A stretch of 64,000 bases of DNA, from assembly GCF_900100845.1 (NCBI RefSeq), contig NZ_FNFP01000001.1, forward strand, positions 930,001 through 994,000. The letters run 5' to 3'. The stretch is from Natronincola ferrireducens. GTDB taxonomy: Bacteria > Bacillota > Clostridia > Peptostreptococcales > Natronincolaceae. A program made the translations under genes and the position numbers. Positions 1-8,055 of this stretch are shown in pieces. Under the pieces are notes generated by a model. The model was not told the origin of the DNA. It made no database searches and saw nothing but the letters and a program-made list of their open reading frames with translations. Position 1 is the stretch's first letter. Every line of letters begins with the position of its first letter.

Positions 1-84
1 GGATTTTTTGGTAAATTCGATGAAAATCTAATTCTAGTATTTGTTGTAATCATACTATTATTTGGTGGTTCCTTTAGATTCTAA
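1..84 (+). CDS. 3' end of a small hydrophobic protein (partial)
   Basis: Frame 1 is open from the first base to a TAA at 82-84 and gives 27 residues ending in a hydrophobic stretch (LILVFVVIILLF) followed by GGSFRF. A short Gly/Phe-rich lead, one hydrophobic helix and a tiny tail resemble the very small YjcZ-like membrane proteins of spore formers, and the next gene is a spore gene. The start lies outside the window, so family membership is inference only. Confidence 0.4.
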   Translation, partial: GFFGKFDENLILVFVVIILLFGGSFRF

Positions 85-277
85 GATAATAGTCACTAAA
101 TACTTAAAAAATAGGTGCTTGTAGAGAGCATCTGTTTTTTGTTTTTGTAAAATATGTAAATATATATAAATATTAGATTCTATTCTATATATTACAATGA
201 TTAAAAGCAAATCAACTACAGATAATAGTAATGTAGTTAATACTACAAATATACATTTAAGGAAGGAGGAAGACACA

Positions 278-499
278 ATGGCAACTAACAGCAATAACAC
301 TGGAAGAAATCAAATAGTAGTTCCAGAAGCTCGTCAAGCACTAAATAGTATGAAGACAGAAATTGCTAACGAACTAGGATTAACAAACTATGAGGCAACT
401 GACAAAGGTAACTTAACAGCAAGACAAAATGGTTATGTTGGTGGTTATATGGTAAAAAGATTAATCGAGCAAGCTGAAAGAAGTATGAGTGGTAGATAA
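278..499 (+). CDS. Alpha/beta-type small acid-soluble spore protein
   Basis: A 73-residue protein of the alpha/beta SASP family, which coats spore DNA, holds it in an A-like form and protects it from UV and heat; germination protease Gpr degrades it during outgrowth. Both family signatures are present: MKTEIANELG with the Gpr cleavage context near residues 26-35, and the C-terminal motif GNLTARQNGYVGGYMVKRL. The ATG at 278 sits 7 bases after a strong GGAAGGAGGA; the same frame is open back to 197 but that part has no ribosome site and is absent from the family. Single gene with its own terminator. A forespore (sigma G) promoter is expected from family knowledge but I could not place it with confidence. 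Confidence 0.95.
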   Translation: MATNSNNTGRNQIVVPEARQALNSMKTEIANELGLTNYEATDKGNLTARQNGYVGGYMVKRLIEQAERSMSGR

Positions 500-528
500 T
501 AAACTTTAAGTTTACTGACAAATAAAAA

Positions 529-572
529 AACACAAACAAAAGCGAAGGAATTTCTTCGCTTTTGTTTGTGTT
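529..572 (+). terminator. Rho-independent terminator of the SASP gene
   Basis: A perfect 19-bp stem (529-547 with 554-572) and a six-base loop just downstream of the SASP stop codon. The stem ends in T-rich sequence and is A-rich on the other side. Confidence 0.85.
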
Positions 573-700
573 AGGTTTTAAAAATATAGTTGTAAAACCA
601 TAACCATTAGAGTAAACTAATTATGTAATCTTTTATATAGAATTGCGTATATAATTATAAATTTTTATTAAGGGAATATATTGCAGAGGATGAATAAAGG

Positions 701-1807
701 TTGAAAATCGAAAATAAGCTGCTAAAAAAAATAAATTTCAGTTTAATTATTGTGGTGCTACTAATTTGCATGATAGGTCTTGTTATGATTGCCAGTGCTA
801 CCCATAACCTAGGCTACGAAAGATTTATCAAGACCCAAATTGTATCCATAGCAATGGGATTCATAGCAATTATTATTATACTATTTATTGATTATAAAAC
901 ACTAGCTAGGTTATATATACCAATATATATTTTTTCTAACCTTATGTTAGTAGCTGTTTTAATATTTGGTACTGGTAGTGAACAGTGGGGTGCCGATCGA
1001 TGGATTCGAATAGGAGGTTTCCAATTTCAACCATCTGATTTTGCAAAAATAGGTATTATTATTTGTCTTGCTAAGATCATTGATGACAATAAAGAATCCA
1101 TCCATGAATTACCAACATTAGCAAAAATAATTGGATTTTCGGCAATTCCGATGGTATTGGTTGCCCGTCAACCGGATTTAGGTACTACTATGGCTTTTGT
1201 TTTTTTTACACTAGGCATGATTTTTACAGCGGGACTAAAGTATAGGCAAATCCTTGTTACAGGTATCATAGGTATTATTAGTATACCTCTTGCATGGATA
1301 GGATTTTTACAGGACTATCAAAAGAATAGAATTATGACCTTTTTAAATCCAGATTTAGATCCTATGGGTACCGGTTATCATGCAATTCAATCTAGAATGG
1401 CAGTAGGAAATGGGATGTTATTTGGTAAGGGTTTGTTTAGAGGAACCCAAAGTCAATATGGATTTTTACCAGAAAAACATACAGACTTTATTTTTTCTGT
1501 TTTGGCAGAGGAATTAGGATTTGTAGGGGCAGGGGTATTAATTCTATTGTATATTATTATGCTTATAAAGTGTATTAATATAGCCAAAGAGGCTAAGGAT
1601 GATTTAGGAGCATATATTGTAACAGGGGTTGTTTTTATGTTGGGTTTCCATATTTTTGCAAATATAGGAATGACTATAGGGTTGATGCCTGTTACGGGAA
1701 AACCTCTGCCTTTTGTTAGCTATGGTGGAACATTTATGCTCTCCAACATGATGGCCTTAGGTCTTGTTTTAAATGTAAATATGAGAAGAGATAAAATTAA
1801 TTTTTAA
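701..1807 (+). CDS. rodA: RodA, SEDS-family peptidoglycan glycosyltransferase
   Basis: 368-residue polytopic membrane protein of the SEDS family (RodA/FtsW/SpoVE), which polymerises lipid II into glycan strands with a partner class B penicillin-binding protein. About ten hydrophobic helices are visible. Family motifs are present: WIRIGGFQFQPSDFAK (residues 101-116) and PEKHTDFIFSVLAEELG (257-273), with GKPLPFVSYGG near the C-terminus. The HTDFIFSV wording and lone-gene context favour RodA (elongation) over FtsW or SpoVE. The start is TTG at 701, about 11 bases after AGAGGA; no better in-frame start exists nearby. It is followed by the mgtE leader region and is probably transcribed separately from it. 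Confidence 0.9.
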   Translation: MKIENKLLKKINFSLIIVVLLICMIGLVMIASATHNLGYERFIKTQIVSIAMGFIAIIIILFIDYKTLARLYIPIYIFSNLMLVAVLIFGTGSEQWGADRWIRIGGFQFQPSDFAKIGIIICLAKIIDDNKESIHELPTLAKIIGFSAIPMVLVARQPDLGTTMAFVFFTLGMIFTAGLKYRQILVTGIIGIISIPLAWIGFLQDYQKNRIMTFLNPDLDPMGTGYHAIQSRMAVGNGMLFGKGLFRGTQSQYGFLPEKHTDFIFSVLAEELGFVGAGVLILLYIIMLIKCINIAKEAKDDLGAYIVTGVVFMLGFHIFANIGMTIGLMPVTGKPLPFVSYGGTFMLSNMMALGLVLNVNMRRDKINF

Positions 1808-1846
1808 TGATGGTTTTAAAGTATAAATGGTAAGGAGGTGGTGGAA

Positions 1847-1948
1847 GTGGATCCTATTCCCGAGGGGAGTAAGAGCTCTTTGTTTGTAACAAAAAAATTA
1901 AATAGTAGGGAAGAATCTTCCACCATAAAAGGTGGGCACCTTCCCTAG
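1847..1948 (+). CDS. 33-residue leader ORF upstream of mgtE
   Basis: A GTG at 1847 follows an excellent ribosome site (TAAGGAGGTG, 1831-1840) and opens a 34-codon frame ending at TAG 1946-1948, three bases before the mgtE ribosome site. The peptide begins MDPIPEGSK, which mixes acidic residues and prolines right after the start. This recalls the E. coli MgtL leader (MEPDPTP...), where such residues destabilise the ribosome at low Mg2+. The coding region overlaps a stable hairpin (1906-1947). An attenuation or translation-coupling role for MgtE is inference; the ORF, its ribosome site and the hairpin are directly visible. No similarity to a known protein is recognised. Confidence 0.6.
   Translation: MDPIPEGSKSSLFVTKKLNSREESSTIKGGHLP
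1906..1947 (+). promoter_or_regulatory. Hairpin overlapping the leader ORF end, upstream of mgtE
   Basis: The outer stem TAGGGAAG (1906-1913) pairs with CTTCCCTA (1940-1947) and the inner stem CCACC (1920-1924) with GGTGG (1931-1935). There is no T-run after it, so it is not an ordinary terminator. The segment CTTCCACCA (1917-1925) is also perfectly complementary to TGGTGGAAG (1839-1847), which covers the end of the leader ribosome site and its start codon. Two mutually exclusive structures are therefore possible. Confidence 0.55.
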
Positions 1949-1965
1949 TTAGGAGAGGTGAAACA

Positions 1966-3300
1966 ATGTATGAAAGAATTAGTGAACTAATCGCAGAAAA
2001 AAAGTTTGCTGTCCTAAGAGAAGAATTAAAGGAAATGCGAGCTGTTGACGTGGCAGAAGCTTTTGATGAACTGGACAAAAAAAATACGATTATCCTCTTT
2101 CGTCTATTGAGTAAAGATGATGCAGCAGGTATTTTTTCCTATTTATCTACTCAGCAAAGGAAAAATATTGTTAACGCTATACATGAAACCCAGCTAAATG
2201 AAATCATAGATGAACTATACTTTGATGATATGATTGACTTTTTAGAGGAAATGCCAGCTAATTTTGTTAAACGGGTATTAGCTTCTTCCACAGAAGAGGA
2301 ACGGAAACTGATTAATCAGTTCTTAAAGTATCCCGATACCTCTGCCGGCAGTCTTATGACTATTGAGTATGTGGATTTAAAAAAGGAAATGACAGTAAAG
2401 GAAGCCCTAGAGCATATTAAGAAAACTGGGGTAGACAAAGAAACCATCTATACCTGTTATGTTCTCGATGATAAGAGGAAGCTGGAAGGAATTGTTTCTT
2501 TAAGAAAGTTGGTATTATTTGACGCTGACCTACTGATTGCTGAAGTCATGAATGATGATTATATTGCTGCCAACACCTTAGATGATCAAGAGGAAATTGC
2601 TAGCCTCTTTAAAAAGTACGATTTATTAACTTTACCTATCGTAGATAAAGAAGGAAGGTTAGTAGGAATTATAACTATTGATGATATTATAGATGTTATT
2701 GACCAAGAAACCACCGAAGACTTTCAAAAGATGGCGGCTATGGAGCCCAGTGAAGAAGAATATCTTCATTCTAGAGCTTTTTCTTTAGCTAGACGAAGAA
2801 TCCCATGGCTTTTACTATTGATGGTTTCTGCTACCTTTACAGAAGGGATTATAGGTCGTTTTGAAGATGTATTGCAAGCTGTTGCTATTCTAGCTGCTTC
2901 CATACCCATGTTGATGGATACAGCCGGCAATGCTGGTTCTCAGTCCTCTACCCTCATTATTAGAGGAATGGCCTTAGGGGAGATAGAGCTTAACGATTAT
3001 TTGAGGGTGTTTTGGAGTGAGTTAAAGGTAAGTATTATTGTTGGCATTACTTTAGGGTTTTTAAACTTTGTTAGAATGATGATTTTTTCGCCAGCGGATT
3101 TGAGTGTGGGAATTACCGTATCAGCAACACTGGTATTGACGATTATGATGGCAAAGGTTGTTGGAGGAATTCTACCCATTGCAGCTAAAAAAATGAAGCT
3201 GGACCCGGCTATTATGGCTGGACCTATGATTACCACAATTGTAGATGCTTTAGCGTTGATGGTATACTTTACTATCGCTACTACGATATTAGGCCTATAA
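1966..3300 (+). CDS. mgtE: MgtE-type magnesium transporter
   Basis: 444-residue Mg2+ channel/transporter of the MgtE family. Domain order: N-terminal helical MgtE_N domain (about residues 1-125), a CBS-domain pair (about 130-250; the second contains LTLPIVDKEGRLVGIIT), a connecting helix, then about five membrane helices (about 280-444) with the family stretch MDTAGNAGSQSSTLIIRG. In characterised homologues Mg2+ binding between the N and CBS domains closes the pore. ATG at 1966 is preceded by AGGAGAGGTG. No M-box is visible in the 158-nt upstream region; a short translated leader occupies it instead. Length is usual for the family. Confidence 0.93.
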   Translation: MYERISELIAEKKFAVLREELKEMRAVDVAEAFDELDKKNTIILFRLLSKDDAAGIFSYLSTQQRKNIVNAIHETQLNEIIDELYFDDMIDFLEEMPANFVKRVLASSTEEERKLINQFLKYPDTSAGSLMTIEYVDLKKEMTVKEALEHIKKTGVDKETIYTCYVLDDKRKLEGIVSLRKLVLFDADLLIAEVMNDDYIAANTLDDQEEIASLFKKYDLLTLPIVDKEGRLVGIITIDDIIDVIDQETTEDFQKMAAMEPSEEEYLHSRAFSLARRRIPWLLLLMVSATFTEGIIGRFEDVLQAVAILAASIPMLMDTAGNAGSQSSTLIIRGMALGEIELNDYLRVFWSELKVSIIVGITLGFLNFVRMMIFSPADLSVGITVSATLVLTIMMAKVVGGILPIAAKKMKLDPAIMAGPMITTIVDALALMVYFTIATTILGL

Positions 3301-3316
3301 AGCATCCCTATATAAC

Positions 3317-3360
3317 AAAAAAAAGAAGACGACTTCTCTACGGTGTCATAGGGACATTTT
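3317..3360 (+). repeat. Left copy of an inverted ~45-bp repeat flanking the 3.4-10.3 kb block
   Basis: The sequence holds an A-run plus GAAGACGA and, further on, GGTGTCATAGGGACA. The complementary strand of 10336-10383 carries the same two blocks (16 and 15 identical bases) in the same order, separated by a less conserved 9-13 bases. GTGTCATAGGGAC-like sequences recall REP-type palindromes mobilised by IS200-like Y1 transposases in Firmicutes, but that identification is from memory only. Confidence 0.6.
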
Positions 3361-3389
3361 CTAAACCGTAGTGAAGTGGGGGCAGTATG

Positions 3390-3425
3390 TATGGGCAGAC
3401 AGTGAGTATTCGCTGTCTGCCCATA
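3390..3425. terminator. Bidirectional terminator between mgtE and the export operon
   Basis: The 13-bp stem TATGGGCAGACAG / CTGTCTGCCCATA (3390-3402 with 3413-3425) lies between two convergent genes. TTCTTTAT follows on the plus side; the minus side lacks a long U-run. Confidence 0.65.
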
Positions 3426-3451
3426 TTCTTTATAGCAGCTATCTGATAAAT

Positions 3452-4114
3452 TTAATTTTCTAAAACTCCATCTTTCAACGTTAGTATCCGATTACCTACT
3501 TTAGCAACATTACTATCATGGGTAATTTGAATTATAGTATTTCCTTTATTATTCAGTTCCTTGAATAATGCTAGAATGTCCTTTCCAGTTTTAGAATCCA
3601 AGGCACCTGTGGGCTCATCAGCCAGTAATATAGCTGGATTGGTTATTAAAGCTCTAGCTATGGCAACTCGTTGTTGTTGCCCACCGGAAAGCTCATTGGG
3701 TTTGTGGTGACTTCTATCTTCTAGTCCTACCATTTCCAGAATTTCTTTCGCCTTGTCTTTTGCCAAGTACCTTTCAGCACCTCGAATAAGCAATGGCATC
3801 ATTACATTTTGCAAAACTGAATACTTGGGAATCAAATGATACTTTTGAAATATAAAGCCTATTTTCTCGTTTCTTATGGTAGCAAGAACATCTGCATCAC
3901 TGTTTTCTACAGAAATACCATCAATCACATATTTGCCTGTATCTAAAGTGTCCATACACCCAATGATATTCATAAGGGTGGATTTTCCGCTACCTGACGC
4001 ACCAAGAATCGAAACATATTCACCTTTTTTAACCTGCATAGTTACATCTTTTAGCACATGAAGCGAGGACCTGCCCATATAATAAGATTTGTTTACATTT
4101 TCTAACAAAATCAT
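3452..4114 (-). CDS. ABC transporter ATPase, MacB/LolD type
   Basis: 220-residue ATPase that would power the membrane protein encoded upstream. Visible motifs: Walker [10 protein letters not shown] near residue 37, signature [15 protein letters not shown] near 142, Walker [13 protein letters not shown] near 160, and the H-loop ITHD. The [15 protein letters not shown] stretch and short length are typical of the LolD/MacB/YknY subgroup. It is the last gene of the four-gene operon 7853-3452 and starts 4 bases after the lipoprotein gene. The likely complex is YknXYZ/MacAB-like export of a peptide, toxin or envelope component; the substrate is unknown. Confidence 0.9.
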   Translation of the reverse strand: MILLENVNKSYYMGRSSLHVLKDVTMQVKKGEYVSILGASGSGKSTLMNIIGCMDTLDTGKYVIDGISVENSDADVLATIRNEKIGFIFQKYHLIPKYSVLQNVMMPLLIRGAERYLAKDKAKEILEMVGLEDRSHHKPNELSGGQQQRVAIARALITNPAILLADEPTGALDSKTGKDILALFKELNNKGNTIIQITHDSNVAKVGNRILTLKDGVLEN

Positions 4115-4118
4115 ACTC

Positions 4119-4679
4119 TTACCAAACCATTATGCTTTCAACAACACCACTGGTTTCATTGATAATAATCTGAACTAAGCTTCCTACTTTAATACTGTCC
4201 AGTGTAGTTTCTCTGCCTAATACATTGACTATATTGGCTCCGGCAGGAATTATAAATTCTTTTATCTCACCTGTAAACTCAATTGGGAGCTTTTCAATTT
4301 CGCCACCACCCGCGGCGTTTCCATCAGCTTCATCACCTGAATCATCCGGCATTGGAATCATTATTACTATGTCTCCGTCAGCATCGCCTCCAAAGCCTCC
4401 TTCAACAGGTATTTGGTTGCCGTTTTCGTCAATCATCATAGTTTGATTGTCACCACTATCATTCTCCAAAATAAGTTTACCTATGCTTAACGTGATTTCA
4501 TTACCTAATTTTCCTGATATCTGCCCCATGTAAGTTTTAATTGAAGCTGTTTCTTGTTTTTCAGATTGAGATAAATCCGGTGTTGAATTTAAATCCTTTA
4601 CGTTGTTTGTTTCTCCTGTACAAGCTACTAAGCTTAATGCCAGTGTTCCAGCTACTAATAATAAAATCACCTTTTTCAT
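4119..4679 (-). CDS. Lipoprotein of the MacAB-like export operon
   Basis: 186-residue predicted lipoprotein: positively charged MKK, a hydrophobic core and lipobox LVAC at about residues 17-20. The mature part is Asp/Gly/Glu-rich in the middle (a low-complexity acidic loop), followed by a beta-rich C-terminus (FIIPAGANIVNVLG...). It sits between permease and ATPase genes, spaced 30 and 4 bases, so it is probably an accessory component of that transporter. No characterised family is recognised. Confidence 0.75.
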   Translation of the reverse strand: MKKVILLLVAGTLALSLVACTGETNNVKDLNSTPDLSQSEKQETASIKTYMGQISGKLGNEITLSIGKLILENDSGDNQTMMIDENGNQIPVEGGFGGDADGDIVIMIPMPDDSGDEADGNAAGGGEIEKLPIEFTGEIKEFIIPAGANIVNVLGRETTLDSIKVGSLVQIIINETSGVVESIMVW

Positions 4680-4709
4680 TGTTTTAAATCCTCCTTTAAA
4701 TATATTGAT

Positions 4710-5912
4710 TTATTCTTCAGCCAACGCCTTTACAGGCATCAGCATGGAAGCTTTGTAAGCTGGGTAAAACCCAAAAACAGTGCTTGTTGCTACTGCAAAT
4801 AATAAGGCAATTATTTTACCCTCTAATGTGGGATAAACAGGAATATCAGTGTAATTCATAAAACCTATGGCAAAAAAACTTAGAGCAACCCCAATAATTC
4901 CCGAAAATACACCAATACAGAACGCCTCTATCAAAAACTGAAAAAGAATATCTTTTTCTTTAGTACCTAATGCCTTTAAAATTCCAATTTCTTTTGTTCG
5001 CTCTTTCACTGTAACAAACATGACATTCATAATTCCAATACCACCTACTATAAAAACAATCACAGCAACAGAAACAAGTAAAAGTTTCATGGTTGTAGCA
5101 GAAGCTGTTGCAGCTTCAATTCTTGTTCCAGCATCAGAAACCATGTAAGCACTTGCATCATTCATGTAATAATTCAATGTGCTTTTAATCTCGGTCTTTG
5201 CCCGTTCTATATTCTCTATACCAAGAGCTTTTCCTACAGCCTGAGTTGTTGAATATTTATCAAGAATATTATCTTTCATCATAGTGCTATAAGGAATGAA
5301 GATGCTACTGTCGGTATCTACACCTTGTAGGCCATCTTCACTGCGCTTCAAAAGTCCTACGATTTTATAACGAAAATCACCAATCTTGATATAATTACCC
5401 ACAGCATCATCGGGCCCAAATAGTTTTTCTGCGATTCTACTTCCGATTACAGCCACTCGCTCGCTATCTTCAAAATCGTACTCACTGAAATCTGCTCCTT
5501 GTTCAATAAATATATTTGAAATTTCAACATATCCTTGTGTAACCCCAACCAGGTTAGTAGATTGTTTAGAGTTCTTATACACCACTTCTTTGTATGTGCT
5601 AGATCTTAGATACAAACCTTGCAAAGTATTACTTTCCTCCATAATTTTATCTGCTAAATCTGGTGTGAGTTTTTCTATGGTACTAATATCTCTTTTGGCT
5701 CCTACTGCATTATAGTCCAAATTAACATATACAGTATCAGCAGAAAGGTTTGAAAATTGCTTTGCTGCTTCCATTTCACCTCCCTTTCCAATTGCAATAA
5801 CAAGGATAATTGTAATTGTACCAACGATAATACCTAGCGTAGTAAGTAACAAACGAAATTTGTTTTCTATCATGTTAATATAAACAATATGAAAAATCTC
5901 ACTCAATCTCAT
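4710..5912 (-). CDS. MacB/FtsX-type ABC transporter permease
   Basis: 400-residue permease with the MacB layout: one N-terminal membrane helix (about residues 19-43), a large extracytoplasmic MacB_PCD domain (about 50-275) and three C-terminal helices of the FtsX domain (about 278-390). The stretch IGIMNVMFVTVKERTKEIGI is the FtsX family hallmark. In mechanotransmission transporters this subunit couples cytoplasmic ATP hydrolysis to periplasmic or extracellular movements rather than classic membrane transport. It starts 3 bases after the adaptor gene stop, so the two are translationally close. B. subtilis YknZ is the nearest functional model. Confidence 0.9.
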   Translation of the reverse strand: MRLSEIFHIVYINMIENKFRLLLTTLGIIVGTITIILVIAIGKGGEMEAAKQFSNLSADTVYVNLDYNAVGAKRDISTIEKLTPDLADKIMEESNTLQGLYLRSSTYKEVVYKNSKQSTNLVGVTQGYVEISNIFIEQGADFSEYDFEDSERVAVIGSRIAEKLFGPDDAVGNYIKIGDFRYKIVGLLKRSEDGLQGVDTDSSIFIPYSTMMKDNILDKYSTTQAVGKALGIENIERAKTEIKSTLNYYMNDASAYMVSDAGTRIEAATASATTMKLLLVSVAVIVFIVGGIGIMNVMFVTVKERTKEIGILKALGTKEKDILFQFLIEAFCIGVFSGIIGVALSFFAIGFMNYTDIPVYPTLEGKIIALLFAVATSTVFGFYPAYKASMLMPVKALAEE

Positions 5913-5915
5913 AGG

Positions 5916-7853
5916 CTACTCCTGTACTACGGCAATATCATCTTCTGATAATCCATCTAAAACTTCACTGATTCTTCCATCCGAAAAGCCAGTAGCTACT
6001 TTAGTTTTTACCAGTTCGCCGCTTTCTTTTTTTACATTAACATATTGCTCTCCATTTTCAAGCAAAATAGCTTTATTAGAAATAGTTAAAATATCTTGTT
6101 TCTCTTTCAAAATAATCGTAGCAAATGCTCTCATTCCCGGAAGTAACATCTGCTCTTCTGGATCAATAGCTATTGTAACAGGGTAATCCCCATTGTCATT
6201 TGCAACAAGTAGTCTTTCTACAACAGTACCTGAAAATTTCTGTTCTGCAAAAGCATCTACAAAAACATTTACTTTTTGACCTATGGAAATGCTACCAATA
6301 TCTACTGAACTTACAGGAACAGTCATTGTGATTTCACTTAATTCTCCGATTACACATAGTGGCCTACCATCTACAACAACATCTCCAGTTTTGTAATTCA
6401 GTGCAGTTACAATTCCATCCATCTGTGCATATAGTGTTGGATTTTTATCTAAATCAAATAGTTTGTTTAATTTTTCTTGAACATATACTACATTTCGATT
6501 TGCTTTAGAAATATTTTCGTTAATTGCCTTTAATTCTTCATTTACCTTATAATCAGCAAAAGCGCTATTCTTACCTTGGTTTTCTAATGCTTGCTCATAT
6601 TGTTTTTCTGTTTTTTGAATTTCCTCCAATTTTGAAGAAAATGCAGTATATTCTTTTTCTAATGCATCTTCAGTTGAACTTTTCTTATTTCTTAGCTTTT
6701 CCAGTTCTTCAACAATAGGATTTTCTGAAAGCTTATCGATTTCCTGTTGCAAAGCTGTATTTTTATTTTGCAACTTAGTTATTTCAAGGCGAATTGCGTT
6801 CATCTCCTCGGACCCATCCGATAGATTATTTAAATTACTTTGAGCTTTTCTAATTTGATTTTCTTTTCTTGAAATTTGTTTTTGTAAATTAACAATTTCT
6901 TTGCTATAGGAGAGGTCTTCAATTTCTGCTATTTTTTTCTTGATCTCATCATTTAGTCTCTCAATTTCTTTTGAAAGCTCTGCTTTCTTTGTTTCCTCTT
7001 CTGTTTCATCTAATACTCTCTTCAGTTCAGAAATATCTTGATGTTTTTTTTTGATTTCTACTTCTAGCTGTTGTATTATAGTGTGATTGCTATTTGCTAA
7101 AGATAGTTTTTGACTTAACTGAGTATTTAATTTTTGAATTTCATACTGAATATTAGCAATTTCTTCATTGAGTTCTTTTCTTTTAGCAGAACCCGTATCT
7201 ACTTTCAAAAGCTTTTCGTTTAGATCCCCAATCTTAATAATGTTTTTATTGATTTTATCTTTTAAATCTGCTATCCTGATTTCAATATACTTCACTTGTG
7301 GTGTTAACTCAAAATTCTGTTTCTCTAATTTTGTAATTTCTGATTCATAATCTTTGATAGACTTTTGAATTCTGTTTTTCTCACTAGCTAATTGTTCTAG
7401 TCTTCCATCAAATTCTTGTTTGATTCCATTCACGCCATCTTGCTTATTCTTATGGTTTTGACTTAGCATTACATCTTTTGTACTTGATGCTTGCAAAAGA
7501 GTAGCTTTTGCATCTGAAAGTTCATCCTTAGCCATCTTGATGAGCTCACTTAAATTATCAGCTGAAATGGTGGCTAACTTATCACCTTTTTTTACCTCGC
7601 TACCTACTTTTACAAATATTTCATCAACCACAGTATTTTCCTCAAAGCTGTGTATATTAGGCAAGGTGTTAATTTGACCACTTGATTCAACACCCACAGT
7701 GATACTACCTTTTTTAGCAGGATATTCCCGCTCACGAACTACATTGCTCTTATCTTTCGGAGTAAGTAACAGTGGCAAGCTGATTGCAACTACAAGTAAT
7801 ATTGCAGATGTGCTTATAATAATTTTTTTCTGTTTTAAAAATTTCGTTTTCAC
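5916..7853 (-). CDS. MacA/HlyD-family adaptor with a very long coiled coil
   Basis: 645-residue membrane-fusion-type adaptor. An N-terminal signal anchor (about residues 9-30) is followed by half a biotinyl-lipoyl-like domain (about 50-95) and an extended coiled-coil region (about 100-465) rich in Lys, Glu, Gln, Leu and Asn. The second lipoyl half (about 470-510, YAQMDGIVTALNYKTGDVV) and beta-barrel domains follow. MacA and YknX are usually about 370-400 residues; the extra length is all coiled coil, suggesting a reach of tens of nanometres across a thick wall. First gene of the operon. ATG at 7853, with GGGAG upstream. The tandem TTAAAGG operator lies in its promoter. Confidence 0.88.
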   Translation of the reverse strand: MKTKFLKQKKIIISTSAILLVVAISLPLLLTPKDKSNVVREREYPAKKGSITVGVESSGQINTLPNIHSFEENTVVDEIFVKVGSEVKKGDKLATISADNLSELIKMAKDELSDAKATLLQASSTKDVMLSQNHKNKQDGVNGIKQEFDGRLEQLASEKNRIQKSIKDYESEITKLEKQNFELTPQVKYIEIRIADLKDKINKNIIKIGDLNEKLLKVDTGSAKRKELNEEIANIQYEIQKLNTQLSQKLSLANSNHTIIQQLEVEIKKKHQDISELKRVLDETEEETKKAELSKEIERLNDEIKKKIAEIEDLSYSKEIVNLQKQISRKENQIRKAQSNLNNLSDGSEEMNAIRLEITKLQNKNTALQQEIDKLSENPIVEELEKLRNKKSSTEDALEKEYTAFSSKLEEIQKTEKQYEQALENQGKNSAFADYKVNEELKAINENISKANRNVVYVQEKLNKLFDLDKNPTLYAQMDGIVTALNYKTGDVVVDGRPLCVIGELSEITMTVPVSSVDIGSISIGQKVNVFVDAFAEQKFSGTVVERLLVANDNGDYPVTIAIDPEEQMLLPGMRAFATIILKEKQDILTISNKAILLENGEQYVNVKKESGELVKTKVATGFSDGRISEVLDGLSEDDIAVVQE

Positions 7854-7892
7854 AGTAACACTCCCTATACTTTGTTATCTATTACAAAACAA

Positions 7893-7925
7893 ATTATATA
7901 TATGTGACCTTTAACGAACCTTTAA
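7893..7925 (-). promoter_or_regulatory. Promoter and tandem-repeat operator of the export operon
   Basis: Read on the minus strand, TTAAAGG occurs twice at 11-bp spacing (7925-7906), directly upstream of a TATAAT -10 (7898-7893) where the -35 would be. Direct repeats one helical turn apart over the -35 are the usual arrangement for OmpR/PhoB-type activators. The same pattern precedes the response regulator gene (10072-10091). Confidence 0.7.
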
Positions 7926-8013
7926 TGCAAAATAAAATTTGTTTGTCTATACTCACCAACTTTATGTCCCACTCAATTGTGAGCTTACTTAGAATTTCAA
8001 GTGCTCAAAAAAT

Positions 8014-8043
8014 AAAAAGCCTTCGGTTAACGAAAGCTTTTTT
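8014..8043 (-). terminator. Terminator of the sensor-regulator operon
   Basis: The stem AAAAAGC...GCTTTTTT encloses TTCG/CGAA. On the minus strand it is followed by a T-rich tract (TTTTTATTTTTT). It ends the response regulator-kinase transcript before the export operon promoter. Confidence 0.75.
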
Positions 8044-8055
8044 CTAACATGTAAA

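Noticed and set aside
197-277. N-terminal extension of the SASP frame
   Set aside because: No ribosome site; the family starts at ATG 278 directly behind a strong GGAAGGAGGA.
1808-1965. M-box riboswitch in front of mgtE
   Set aside because: Length would fit, but none of the conserved M-box sequences I remember is present, and the space is occupied by a translated-looking ORF.
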